Shown here: in pieces, positions 9,663 through 20,635 of the stretch | Layout of the letters: the number at the start of each line of letters is the position of its first letter | Position numbering within the stretch: position 1 is the first letter of the stretch | From: Ophiosphaerella korrae | Taxonomy: Eukaryota > Ascomycota > Dothideomycetes > Pleosporales > Phaeosphaeriaceae | Direction of reading: 5' to 3' | Length of the DNA stretch: 40,857 bases | Assembly: GCA_028456385.1 (NCBI GenBank) | Contig: JALNQF010000361.1 | Location: 1-40,857 of the forward strand | Notes under the pieces: generated by a model | Databases searched by the model: none | Told to the model about the DNA's origin: nothing | The model's input: only the letters and a program-made list of their open reading frames with translations | Made by a program: the position numbers and the translations under genes

Positions 9663-11156
9663 GAATAAAAATAAAAGATATAAGGAATAACTTATTTATA
9701 TAGAGTTTCTAGATAATATTAAAGAATAGGAAATATTTTATAGATAGCTTATTAGAGACTAAATCTATAACGTTATCTTGTTTAGTAATAAGATAAGAAA
9801 AGATATTATTAAATAAAGAATAACTAAGTTTATAGAAGTAAAGTAAGCTAAAAATTAAGTAAAGGTTAGAGAAGTAATAAGAAATAGGTTCTAAGGGTCT
9901 AATAAAGTATAATATAAAGAGATAGAAGAAGTACTCTAAACCTAGCTATAGTAATACTTACTTATAAATAATTTCTCTCTCTAAAATTATTTTAATAACT
10001 TTAGCTCTTAGTTTATAAAGTACTAAAGAGTAAGAATAGTTATAAAAGCTATAAAAGGATACTACTTAGTAAAAGAACTTAATAAGTACTACTTATAAAA
10101 AGTCTTTAATAATTATAACCTAAGTAATAAAAATAAAAAAGACTTTAACTTTTAAATAATCTAGAAGTACCTTAACTAGCTAGTATAAAGAAAACTATAA
10201 ATAAAATATTTTAACTTAGCTTTTAAAAGAACTATAAGTATACTAAAGCTTATAAGCTATAAGAAATAGCTATATATAATACTAAAAGGAATATTTAGAC
10301 TTCTTAATAAAGCTTATACTTAACTCTTATAACTAGATATAAGAATAGAAAAGAGTCTAAATACTTCTAAGAATAGAAGTTATATAATTAGAAGTTAATA
10401 ATCTTATAAAATACTTTAAAATAATAAAACTCTTAGTAATTACTCTTATAATAATAAATAACTTAAACGCTAGAGCCTAAAAGCTTATTTAGCTACTAAA
10501 AGTATACTTAGTTATAAAAAAATAAATTAAAGTAGATAAGTATCTATAGACTTCTTAAGTTATAGTAAACTTATAGTTAGTAATACTTTTTGTAATAAGG
10601 CTATAATTTTAAAAGAACCTTTTACTAATATTTTAGAATAGCGTAAGACTTTAGTATTAGAATAATATAGTAGGTATAAGTTTAAACTTTTATAGTTATA
10701 TTAAGTATAAAGACCTAAACTACTATATTAAAACTATAAAAAAAGTAATGCTTTAATACTTAATAGATAGAATTAGTTTAATCTAGAAACTAGAAGATAC
10801 TAATAAAGTATAGAGCTAACTTACTAAGAGTTTATTATATAGATTAGTATAAGAGGTATTAAGAATAATATAATATTCTAGTATATTTAGTAGAGAATGT
10901 AAAACCTAAAATATAGAGAAATAGACCTTTAGGTAATACTAAACCTTATAGTATAATAGCTAGTATAGGTTTAGATAATTATAGTAATAAACTTACTAAA
11001 GAGTATAATAGATAATTTAGAAGAATATAGAATAGTAAGCGTAGAAGAATATAATAGGTTCTAGATATAGTAATAAAAAATAAAAGAAGATATTACTAAA
11101 ATAAATATATTACTATAGTAAGGTTTAGAACCTTAAAGCGTTTAGTACTTATTCTA
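9663..11156 (+). pseudogene. Element E upstream/gag-like region, fragment 1
   Basis: About 1.5 kb between the right edge of A and the TTCTA duplication of B. Reading the + strand with RIP stops taken as former Gln or Trp gives long fairly continuous stretches, for example about 10700-11110, but I recognise no named domain. Its position directly upstream of the gag/protease piece at 18188 makes it the 5' part of gag of element E (inference). The frame can be followed across insertion B: the codons ending near 11156 read on into 18188. It could also include 5' untranslated sequence, since E's LTR is not seen. Confidence 0.45.
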
Positions 11157-11584
11157 TGTAATAGGTGTTACTAAGGTCAACTTCCTAATACCTAAAGAGT
11201 ATTAGTAGATTATAAGTTAATAACAAAAGTTCGTGTTAGGATCTATAATAACTATAAATAGTAGAAGATATTTTATAACTATCTTGTACTAGCGTTCTAT
11301 AGTTAAAGGATTAAATTACTAATACTATCCTAATAATATACATCCTACTAACTATATACTTGTTGTAATCTATTAATCTATAGTTACTAAGACTAGTAGA
11401 TTATAGATTACTCTACTCTATAATCTATTAATACTAAGAGTCTATAGATTATAGATTACCCTAGGTATCCTAATTATATATAGCCTCCTAATTAAGTTCG
11501 TGTTCCTTAGAGTTATATAGGCCTAAGTTAATTATTGTAGAGCTAATTAGTTCTCTCTATAGTTCTCTTGTTACTATTATAATA
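11157..11584 (-). repeat. B 3' LTR
   Basis: 428 bp, starting TGTAATAGGTGTTAC in + orientation and ending ATTATAATA. Same length as 17755-18182. It contains two diverged units carrying the motif TAGATTATAGATTAC and its partner CTATAATCTATTAAT, in the position where C and D carry the 54-bp unit. Confidence 0.93.
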
Positions 11585-11600
11585 CTATCTCCTCTTCTAG
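11585..11600 (-). promoter_or_regulatory. B polypurine tract
   Basis: On the minus strand this is GAAGAGGAGATAG directly upstream of the 3' LTR, matching the equivalent tracts of C and D. It sets the minus orientation of B. Confidence 0.75.
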
Positions 11601-11608
11601 GTAGGTCC

Positions 11609-12300
11609 TTGTTTATCTACCCTAGAGCTAAAGTTATTAATCTACTTTCCTCGTTAATTTATAGTTCTTTATCGCTCTCTATAGTTATTTTATCTATACG
11701 TTGTTACTACTTTCTTACTAATTGCGTGTTACGTAATAGTATCAAGATATTTCCTTGTTCTTATTATATTTCTCCTAAGTTAAACCCTAAGTCTCTTCCT
11801 TATATTATTTCTATAAATAATAGTAGGGCCTATAAGGTGTATATTTGTATAAATATACGTAGTTCTTGTAATATATCTAGTGTCTCTCATTCTAAGTATA
11901 CGTTTATTATACTTATTCTTACGTCTAAGCTTAATAATAATAGAGAGAGCTATTAACTAAACTTAAGAGAAATTACTATCTTAAATTATAGAGGCTAAAG
12001 CTAAGTGTAAGTAGATCTAGGAGCTTACATAGAGTAAGCTAGTAGAAAATTAAGCTTATTTCTTTTACCTTTATAAGATAAAGGTATTAAATAATAAAAA
12101 ATTAGCTAAATAGTTAGTAGCTCTAGAAGCTAAGCTAGACTTAGATAAGGCGTTTAGTGTCGTTGTAGTAGGTCCTATATTAGGATATCCTATTATCTCT
12201 CTATCTAGTAGTAGTAATATTAGTTCTCTTAGTTCGCTACTAGGCGTTCTAGAGGGTTTTAATTTTAAAACTCCTCTAGTTTCTTAAGGTAGTTAAAGTT
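11609..12300 (+). pseudogene. B antisense reading frame: Cys-rich part then coiled coil
   Basis: On the strand opposite to gag-pol, between the 3' LTR and the chromodomain. The first part (11609-11956) is open for 115 codons without a stop, the longest open stretch in the window; it starts with TTG, not ATG. It contains Cys/Tyr-spaced residues and a Lys-Ile-Phe-Pro motif. The second part (11949 to about 12290) is in another frame (+1) and reads Ala-Ile-Asn-x-Thr-x-Glu, then heptad-like Lys/Glu/Leu, then a Ser-rich stretch and Gly-Phe-Asn-Phe. Related frames occur at the same place in C and D. The frame change is shared, so it may be an intron or a frameshift. No function is known to me. Confidence 0.6.
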
Positions 12301-13750
12301 TTCCTTTAGTTCTTATATTTTCTCCTATAGTTACCCTTTCTCGTCTATACCTATCTATTCTACTAGGTAGTAGTTCCTTCTATTATAGAATTAGTATTAT
12401 AGGATTTCTTTAACTTCTTATTCTTCTTATTCTCTATACGTATCTACTTTATACACTAGTAGTTCTACGTTTTATAGTACTATCTTAAGTAGTACTACGT
12501 AGAAAGTTAGATATATCTTTATCTTATTAGGTAGTTTTAATTTAAATATAACTAGTATAACTTCTTCCTTAATTTTATATAGTCTTATCTTAATATAGTC
12601 TAGTTTTAAACTTAGTTGTTTACTCTTAATATTCTTTCGTACTAACTATACTTTTTCTCTCTTTCTAAATTAGGGTCCCTTCTTATATTTCTTATTATAG
12701 TATTTTACTATTTAATTATACAAGAATTCTATATATTGTCTTAGTTAGTTGTATATATCTTTAAGTCTATTAGTAAAGTTTTCTCCTTTTAGAGACTAAG
12801 ATATCTAATTTCTTAGTATCTAGTATATATTAAGCTTAAATCTATAGTTTATAAAGAAAAGTAATACTCTTATTACTATATTCTTTGCGCTATTATATAC
12901 TAACTATACTATAAGTAGTAGCTATACTTAATTATTCTAATTGTAGTTAAGGTAGTATCTTAAGTATTATTCTACTATTTAATTTATTTATTCTAACTAT
13001 CTATCTATTTATAGATAATATACTATAGACATTATATATTTAATTTCTAATTACGCTATTATTATTTCCTATAACTTTAATATAAATCTTATATCTCTAT
13101 CTATAATAATCTTGTCTAGTAGTCTATACTAACTAATTATAGTTCCTAGAACTTAATATATAGCAACCTCTATCCTACTTTTTTCTTTATATAGTCTAAA
13201 GTATAAGTACTTTATAAGTTTATCTACTATTATTAGGATTCTATTATACTTAACTCCTAATATTAAGTTCTTAGACTTAGGTAATTTTATAATAAATTCT
13301 ATTGTAATAACTCCCTATAGTTATTCTAGTATCTTAACTAGTTATAGCGTCCTATATAGTACGTATCTATTATATTTATTCTTTTAGTATTCTATATAGT
13401 CTTGTAGTACCTCTATTACTAGTTGTCTTACTTTTAGGATATAGTAATTACGTAGTAACCTATTAAGGGTTTTGTTAATCCCTTAGTATCTATATACTAG
13501 TAGTTTATAGAATTATTATATAAATTCTCTTTAAATCTTCTTTAGAATATATATTCTTCTATAGGCTTATATAAGTCTTTCTTAGGTCTCTAATTTTTTT
13601 ATTTCTTTAGATACTTCCTATGTTATTTTCTAAATCTATTTGTCTAGCTCGCTACTCCTTCTCTTAAGTATTATAGCTATTTTAGGTATATTTAGGACTA
13701 AATATCCTTCCTTGTTCTTAACTAGAACTATACTAGTTGTATTTACTTCT
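12300..13750 (-). pseudogene. B integrase and chromodomain
   Basis: The chromodomain lies at about 12300-12480 and the integrase C-terminal domain at about 12490-12660, on the minus strand, matching C at 27778-28270. The integrase core and HHCC part run from about 12660 to 13650. In the first catalytic block the Asp codon reads GAA (Glu), so the residue is changed by a transversion rather than by RIP; C keeps Asp and D has Asn here. The stretch Lys-Leu-Pro-Lys-Ser-Lys and Ile-Val-Asp-Lys-Leu-Ile-Lys-Tyr is clear. Several RIP stops. Confidence 0.85.
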
Positions 13751-15250
13751 TCTTATAAATCTAGTCTTCTACTAAGGGCGTCTATAAATTAATTGTCTTT
13801 ACCCTTTGTATATATAATTTCTAGGTTAAATATTAATAGAAATTCCTAATATCTTATATATTATTATAATAGTTCCTTATTTATTATAAATCTAGTAAGA
13901 TTCTTATAGTCTATATAAACCTTTATCTAATATTTTACTCTTTATAGGTATACTCTCTATTGTTTAAACGCTTTATAGATTACTAGTATCTCTTTATTAT
14001 AGATTAGGTAGTTAAGTTCTACTAGTTTTATTTTCCTAGAGAAGTATTTAACTAAGTGCTCCTTTTTAGTCTCTAGATCTTCTTGTATTAGTGCTATTCT
14101 ATAGACTAAATTAGATGTATCTGTTTTTACTACTACTAGTAGGTCTAGGTTGTATATTCTAATAACTAGGTTTTCTATAATTTTTTTCTTAATCTTATTA
14201 AATACTTTATTGTATTCCTTAGTCTATTTAAATAGCGTGTCTTTCTTTATAAGTTTTATAATTAGTTCTATATCTTTAGAATATCTTACTATTAACTTTC
14301 TATAGAAGTTAGCTAGCCTATAAAATTATTGTACCTCTTTTAGGTTTTTTAGTATTAGCTACTTGTTAATTAACTTAATCTTTTCTAGGTTAATTATAAT
14401 CTTTCCTAGTTCTATAATAAACCTAAGGAAGTCTATTTTCTTTGTATAAAATTTATATTTCCTTATTTTAAGAAATAATTTACTTTCTACTAGTTTCTCT
14501 AGTACCTTGTATACGTATTATACGTGTTCTTCCTCTATTTTAGAGAATATAAAGATGTTGTCTAAGTATATAAATATAAATTCGTCTAAGTACTCTCTTA
14601 GTACTATATTAATTCTTTCTTAGAATACTACTAGTGCGTTTATTAAGCTAAATAGTATAACTAAGTATTTATATAGTCTATATTATGTTCTAAATACTAT
14701 TTTCTATTTATTACCTTTTCTAATTCTAATTTAGTAGTAGGCGTTTTAGATATCTAATTTCGTAAAGATTTTTACTCTTTATAATCTGTCTTGTATTCTA
14801 TCTATCTTTAGTAGTAGGTATTAGTTCTTATTTGTAATTGCGTTAGTTTTCCTAAAATCTACGTAAGGTTTTTTATTACTAGTTCCTTTCTTATCTATAA
14901 ATATAAGTCTATGTGCTACTTAGGATTTAGATTTGCGTATCTACTCTTTTCTAGTTGCGTTTTTAATAAATCCTCTCTTAATTTTTAATTCTTCTTCTAT
15001 CTTCCTATAGACTAAGCTCTATCCTACATCTTACCTTCTTTTAGTTCTATTACTAAGTCCTATAGCTAATGTTTTAGAAGGTAGTCTTTGGGTTCTATAA
15101 GCTATTTTTCCTATTTCTTGTATTCTTCTAGGAATTCTCCTTTATAGGTGTTTATATTAGCTTTTAATATATCTATTCTATAATAATTAATTTCTCTTAT
15201 TCTCTAATTAATATATAGGTTAGTTATCTATAACTATAGTATACTAAGTA
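13750..15250 (-). pseudogene. B reverse transcriptase and RNase H
   Basis: RNase H is at about 13750-14250 and RT at about 14330-15100 on the minus strand. RT blocks: Asp-Phe-Arg-Lys-Thr-Asn-Ala-Ile-Thr near 14870, Phe-Thr-Lys-Leu-Asp-Ile near 14770, and Ile-Arg-Ile-Arg-Lys-Gly-Asn-Lys near 14720. The catalytic Tyr-Leu-Asp-Asp is Tyr-Leu-Asp-Asn at 14557-14568. The sequence is strongly similar to C (25130-26250) and D (31190-32600), confirming one family. Confidence 0.9.
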
Positions 15251-15600
15251 TTATATCTTATTTGTTATTAATTGTTGTTATGTCTATAACTATATTTTTA
15301 ATTATTATCTTTTCTAGTTTAAGTGTAGAGGGAGTTATCTTAAACCTAATAGGTTCCTAGAATAGTCTTCTTTTAATCGTACTTAGTTATCGAGTATACC
15401 TTTTTATTATATAACGTATTCTATTTGTTTCTATAAACTTCTTTAATATAAAGTTTCTTGTAGCTCTACTATCTATTATTAATTATACCCTTTTTCTTTA
15501 GTATATACTTATTTTTATAATATATAGGCCTCCTATACCTTCTAGTTATTCTTACTTAGGTAATTTTGTAAATTATCTATTTTTCTTTAGCTATAGTCTT
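15250..15600 (-). pseudogene. B aspartic protease
   Basis: The active-site motif on the minus strand is at 15462-15473 and reads Asp-Ser-Arg-Ala, where Asp-Ser-Gly-Ala is expected (Gly to Arg by G-to-A). It is followed by Thr-Arg-Asn-Phe-Ile, as in C and D. B keeps the catalytic Asp; C and D have lost it. Confidence 0.75.
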
Positions 15601-17740
15601 ACCTTAGATTTATATTTATTATATTTTAGATATTTGTTATACGTGTATTTGTACTATAGTCCTCTTTAGACGCATTTCTTAGATAGTTTTAGTCTAGGTC
15701 TTACTACTACGTAACTGTCTTCTAGGATTATTTCCTATCCTTAGATATCTTCTACTAGGATTACTCTAGTATAGTTATAGTCTCTTCTTCTTATAGGCTA
15801 TACGTTGTTATTTACTTTCGGGTTCCTATATATAATATAGTTCTTGTCTAGGTATAATATCTATAACGCTTTAAAATATACTAGATGTTTTAGGTCTATT
15901 ATTTTATTATCTCTTTCTTAGTATTTGTTTTTACTAGGTGTATTTATTATTAGAATATAGTACACTACTAGTACTCTTAGTATATAGGCTTTATTAATCT
16001 ATTGCGTCTTTCTTACAAGGTATTACTATTCTCTTTATATAGGTATTTTCCCTACTATAACTATATATTACTTTATCTATTCTTAAAATAGTATAAACTT
16101 TATTTCTTTAGGATTACGTTCTTTCTAGTCTTTGTACGCTTCCTCTATACTTATAACTATTAAGTATATCTAAACAAATCTCTGTTTTTTATTTTGTTCC
16201 TCTATATCTATTATTATATAACTGTTATAGCTATATATTATTAGCTAGGTATATTCTATACCTCTTATACTAACCTACTTCTTGCTTTCTTGTAGTCCTT
16301 TAGAGGAAGCCGTAGTAGTCTCTTTATCTAGTGCCTATCCTTTAGCCTAGATTAATAGTACTAGGGGTTCTTTCCCTTCTAAGTCTTCTATTAGTAGGTC
16401 TATTATATTTACTATCTCTTTTAGCTATACTTTTATTCTTTCTTTTATTATAGCTACTCTATATCTCTATTTTTATAGGAACTACGCTACTTCCTATTTA
16501 CTAGAAAGATATATATAGTAATTGTTGTTGTAACAAAAAGTCTAATAGAGTATTATATATTATACTTCTTTACTCCTAGCTACTTTCTCCTAAGGCTTAG
16601 CCTGTGCTTATAGTGCTTCTTTCTTTTTCTTAGTTGTTTTTAACTAAGTCTCTTTCTTTAGGTCCTTGTTTTTATAGTCTTTTATAAAGTGTCTAGGTTT
16701 CCTATATTTATAATATACTATATCTTTCTTCTTTTATAATTAGTAGTCCTTCGCGAAGTAGCCTTTCTTACTATAGTTAAAGTATGTAAAGTCTTTATTC
16801 TTCTTCTTTTTTTTATCCTTATTAGTATTAAGGACTATAGAGTCTCCCTTATTATAGTTCTAGGTATAACCTCTATATTTATTCTTTTTCTATTTTTAAA
16901 GATTGTTATTAATTTATATTACTTATTACTATAGGGCGTCTAGTATTTGTAGTTTTTCTATATAGATTATTTTATATTAAATCTTAGAGTTTAGTCCTTA
17001 TTTAAATCGTAATATTAAGGCTAACTTGTTCTATTCTATATTTTAGGATAGTGATTTAAATTATAATATATACTTAAGAATACTCTAATTTTGTGTAAGC
17101 TGTTCTAGCTATTCTTTAGCTTATTAGGTAACGTCTATATCTCTAAATGCTACTCTTATTCGTTTAGTAAAGTATTTGTAACTTCTAAAGATAGCTCTTG
17201 TTTTGTCCTTCTAGGTTATTAGGGAATATATTGTATAGTCTATCTAGTAAGGTTCGTACTATCTTATTACGTCTTCTTTAAGGTGTAGTCTAATATATAT
17301 TACCTTCTTCTCTTCTATATTAAAGTGTAGTACTTATACGTCTATCTAAAGTTATACTAAAGCTATAAAGGGTCTTAGTTTTTCCCTTATTCTATTAAAC
17401 TTCTTAAGGACAGGTATCTTTAGTAGTTTCTTTATCGCGCTTATCGCTAGACGTTGTATAATTAATTCTATCTAGTTCTAGCCTTTAATAATAGCCTTAA
17501 TCTATACTTTGTTTTGTTTCGCGTAATCCTATAGTTCCTTATTCTACGTTTCTAGGGCGTTAATTACTATCTTTATATCTTCTTTATCTAAGATTAAGTT
17601 ATTAATTTAGTCCTTAATTATTTCCTATATAGTACTATCTAACTTATAACTACTCTTAGGGGCTTTACTTGTTTTAGTTAAACTTTCTACTATTGTATTA
17701 GCTAGACTGCGTGCTACTTACGCTTTACTTCTTGTAATAA
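15600..17740 (-). pseudogene. B gag with two zinc knuckles
   Basis: Minus strand. Two CCHC zinc knuckles are recognisable at 16743-16784 and 16674-16715, with spacing C-x2-C-x4-H-x4-C, but the cysteines read Tyr (TGC/TGT to TAC/TAT). The long N-terminal capsid-like part occupies about 16850-17700. The region 15600-16670 is the gag-protease linker and includes a Lys/Arg-rich section. Equivalent to C 22310-24500. Confidence 0.75.
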
Positions 17741-17754
17741 CTAAATTAGCAAGG

Positions 17755-18182
17755 TGTAATAGGTGTTACTAGGGTCAACTTCCTAATACCTAAAGAGTAT
17801 TAGTAGATTGTAAGTTAATAACAAAAGTTCGTGTTAAAATCTATAATAACTATAAATAGTAGAAGATGTTTTACAACTATCTTGTACTAGCGTTCTATAG
17901 TTAAAGGATTAAATTACTAATACTATCTTAATAATATATATCCTACTAACTATATACTTGTTGTAATCTATTAATCTATAGTTACTAAGACTAGTAAATC
18001 GTAGATTACCTTAATCTATAATCTATTAATGCTAAGAGTCTATAGATTATAGATTACCCTAGGTGTCCTAATTATATATAGCCTCTTAATCGAGTTCGTG
18101 TTCTTTAGAGTTATACGGGCCTAAGTTTATTATTATAGGGCTAATTAGTTCTATTTATAGTTCTCTTGTTACTATTGTAATA
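17755..18182 (-). repeat. B 5' LTR
   Basis: 428 bp direct repeat of 11157-11584, differing almost only by transitions. Followed on the right by TSD TTCTA. Its inner neighbour (17715-17754) is the conserved leader/primer-site region, which also occurs next to the 5' LTRs of C and D. Confidence 0.93.
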
Positions 18183-18187
18183 TTCTA

Positions 18188-19571
18188 GCTAAATAAAATA
18201 ATTATAATAAAGAATCTAAATTTTTTATATCTAACTACTTTTAATTTAATAATATAGAAATAGAAATAGATCTAAAATAACTTTTTAAAAAAATAGATAA
18301 ATAAAAGAACTATATAAAAAAGCTTAAGTAAATTAATACTTTAGAATTAAATACTAAAGAAGTAATATAAAATATTATAAAAACGCTAGAATCTTTACCT
18401 ATATAAATGCTCCTAGCTAATATACTAGACTTTCTTAAAAAGCTTATAAAGTAAACTTTTATAAAAATAGGTTAGAAGAATTTATAAATATAAGAGTAAT
18501 AATAAGTATAACTAAAGACTTAAGAGAGATACTTTAGAGCTCTAAGAGACTACTAGTAGCTCTATCTTAGAATAGCTCTTACCTATATATAATAAATACT
18601 TATATTCTTAACTAAGTAATAGTAGAAGCTATAAATAGAAAAATTATTAGATATAAAGCCTATAAACCTTTAGGATCTACTAAAGTACTTCTTATTATAC
18701 TTATATACTTTACTAGTTTAGTAGTTAATATAAATATAGTAAGAGAGTACTTAGAATATAACTAACTTAGTAAGATTAAAAGACTTAGAAAAAAATACCT
18801 AAAGGTAATAATCTAGGTCTATAAGACTAGACTACTAGCTCTACTTAACTTAAGAGTAGAACTTAATATAATTTACGTTAAAACAGCTCTAGCTACTAGC
18901 TTAAGTATAACTTCTATACCTAAAGAAATAGCTAAAGTATAGCTAAGTAATATAAATAAAGTAAAGGAGTCTTTTAAAGAAATTATATAGAGTATACTAG
19001 ATATAATTAAAAGTATTAAAGTTTAGTCTAACTTCTTTCTTATAAGAAGTCTCTCTTACGTAATAACTTATAAGAACCTATTTATAATAAATTATTAATA
19101 CTCTATTTAATTAAAAGATAATAGCTAAATATACTATAAAGTTTAGTTAAAGAATTAAAATACTTTTATAAAGTTTATAATAATATTTAATAGAATAAAA
19201 AGTATAAAATAGATAAATATAATAAAAATAAAAAATAAATAAGAAACTTAACTATAAAGAGTAAAGTTCTATAAATAGATACCTAGAAAATAAAGAAATA
19301 AAAAAGAGATACCTAAAGAACTATTAGTATTACCTAGTATCTATACTAAGAATTATAGAATAATCTATAAGTAGATCTAATAATAATAAAATAAGCTAGT
19401 ATTTCTCTAGATAAAAGTATCTTAGAAAGCCTTGAAGACTTTATAAGAATATAGAAATAAATAGAAAAAAAAATAGATACTTAAAAGCTAATTAAAGATA
19501 AAACTATAATTTAAGCTAAATACAATATATAAGTTAAAAGTTAAAAGTTAAAAAAGTATAGCTAGTTTATA
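18188..19571 (+). pseudogene. Element E gag end and aspartic protease, fragment 2
   Basis: This resumes after insertion B. The first 600 bases read as an acidic gag C-terminal region with RIP stops. The protease follows at about 18820-19200. Its active-site motif, normally Asp-Ser-Gly-Ala/Val, lies at 18847-18858 and now reads Asn-Leu-Arg-Val: Asp, Ser and Gly are all changed by C-to-T or G-to-A transitions, so the enzyme is dead. Downstream, a hydrophobic pattern like the flap and second half of fungal Gypsy proteases can be followed to about 19200. The remaining bases up to the TRIM insertion are a protease-RT linker with no motif. Confidence 0.6.
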
Positions 19572-19576
19572 ACTTC

Positions 19577-19743
19577 TATTACGCTATAGGCTATAGTAAG
19601 CTATAGCTACGTAAAGCGTAAGTAAGAGTAAGGGCCCTTAGGTAATATATATATACTATTCTACTCCTATATTTAATATTATTAAATACTTAGTTACCTT
19701 TTTAGGTTTATTTAGTATAGTAGAGTAGAGCTACTATATAATA
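19577..19743 (+). repeat. TRIM left LTR
   Basis: 167-bp direct repeat of 19943-20107, with a TATA-rich middle and a GGGCCC at about 19632. The left copy has two extra bases in a TA run. Confidence 0.85.
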
Positions 19744-19942
19744 TAGTATTTAATAACAACTACGCTGCGTGTAGAGTAAGTTAAGTAAAGTACGTTAGTT
19801 TAACCCTACTAATAGCTAGTTAGCCTAGCTAGCTAGTAGAGACTAAGCTAAGATAGAGTACTTCTAAGCTACTAGAAAGTTTAGTATTACTACTTATTGT
19901 AGTCTAGTACCTAAGAATATACACTATAGGGAAAGAAGATAT

Positions 19943-20107
19943 TATTATACTATAGGCTATAGTAGGCTATAGCTACGTAAAGTATAAGTAAGAGTAAGAG
20001 CCCTTAAGTAATATATATACTATTCTACTCCTATATTTAACGTTATTAAATACTTAGTTACCTTTTTAGGTTTATTTAGTATAGTAGAGTAAAGCTACTA
20101 TATAATA
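19943..20107 (+). repeat. TRIM right LTR
   Basis: 165-bp partner of the left LTR; differences are mostly transitions. Followed by ATTTC, the presumed target duplication. Confidence 0.85.
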
Positions 20108-20112
20108 ATTTC

Positions 20113-20580
20113 TTAGTATAGCCTTATAAAGTAGAAAGTTAATTAAACTAAAAAGTAAGAGTAGAACTTAGGTAGCTAGTAAATAATAACTAAATATAGA
20201 GACAATTCTAATAATATATTACTAATAAGACTACTCTTTTTTCTATAAGTACTTAGGTTATAGAAGAATAGCTAGTAAAAATAAAGATTACTAACTAGCT
20301 ATAGCTAAAAGAAAAAGAAATACTAATTAAAGTTTTTTTATATTAAGAAGCTACGTTAAGCTTTAACTTTATAAAGTTAAGCTATATCTACTCTAATATT
20401 ATTCTACTAGTTTAAATTAATATAGTACCCTATAAAGCTTAAAAAGAGGATAGCTTCTTTATACTTTATAAACTAAGAGATATAGTAAATAAAATAATTT
20501 AAAAATAGTTAGACTAAGAAGTTTTTAAATTAAGTAAAAGCCTATATAGTAACTTCTAGTTTCTAGTAAAGAAAAAGGAC
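20113..20580 (+). pseudogene. Element E reverse transcriptase, N-terminal part
   Basis: This continues E after the TRIM insertion. From about 20400 the + strand reads as the start of a Ty3/Gypsy RT: a Val-Pro-Tyr-Lys-Ala motif, then a Ser-Phe-Phe-Ile-Leu-Tyr-Lys-Leu-Arg stretch, and finally Phe-Leu-Val-Lys-Lys-Lys-Asp just before 20580, the usual substrate-loop motif ahead of the catalytic palm. Several Gln/Trp codons are now stops. The frame is cut at the TA at 20581-20582 by transposon F and resumes at 36968. Bases 20113-20390 are a linker with no motif. Confidence 0.75.
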
Positions 20581-20582
20581 TA

Positions 20583-20635
20583 ACGTGTTTTACTAACATC
20601 CTAGCTACTTTACTATTCTAGCTACCTTACTAAAA
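20583..20635 (+). repeat. F left TIR
   Basis: Starts ACGTGTTTTACTAACATCC and contains an internal near-repeat of the motif TAGCTACYTTACTA. Matches the reverse complement of 36913-36965 with only two transitions. Confidence 0.93.

Larger units (their letters stand above)
11157..18182 (-). mobile_element. Element B: full-length chromodomain Ty3/Gypsy element
   Basis: B is 7026 bp with two 428-bp direct LTRs and the 5-bp duplication TTCTA at 11152-11156 and 18183-18187. It is inserted in the gag region of element E. Domain order on the minus strand, from right to left, is gag with two zinc knuckles, protease, RT, RNase H, integrase, chromodomain and polypurine tract. It has the same architecture as C and D, but its LTR has a different central repeat, so it is a separate subfamily. 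All frames are broken by RIP stops. Confidence 0.93.
19577..20107 (+). mobile_element. TRIM-like mini-LTR element
   Basis: 531 bp: LTRs of 167 bp (19577-19743) and 165 bp (19943-20107) flank only about 199 bp of interior with no coding capacity. Both LTRs start TATTAYRCTATAGG and end CTACTATATAATA. The flanks are ACTTC (19572-19576) and ATTTC (20108-20112), a 5-bp duplication with one C-to-T difference. A purine run lies at 19928-19939, just before the right LTR, and TAGTATTTAATAACAA after the left LTR may be the primer site. Terminal-repeat retrotransposons in miniature depend on other elements for movement. It sits in E between protease and RT. Confidence 0.85.

Noticed and set aside
11609..11956. 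A 115-codon open stretch on the + strand as an ordinary gene
   Set aside because: It starts with TTG, lies wholly inside retroelement B and has a homologous, stop-containing counterpart in D and C. It is kept only as part of the degraded antisense frame of the element.
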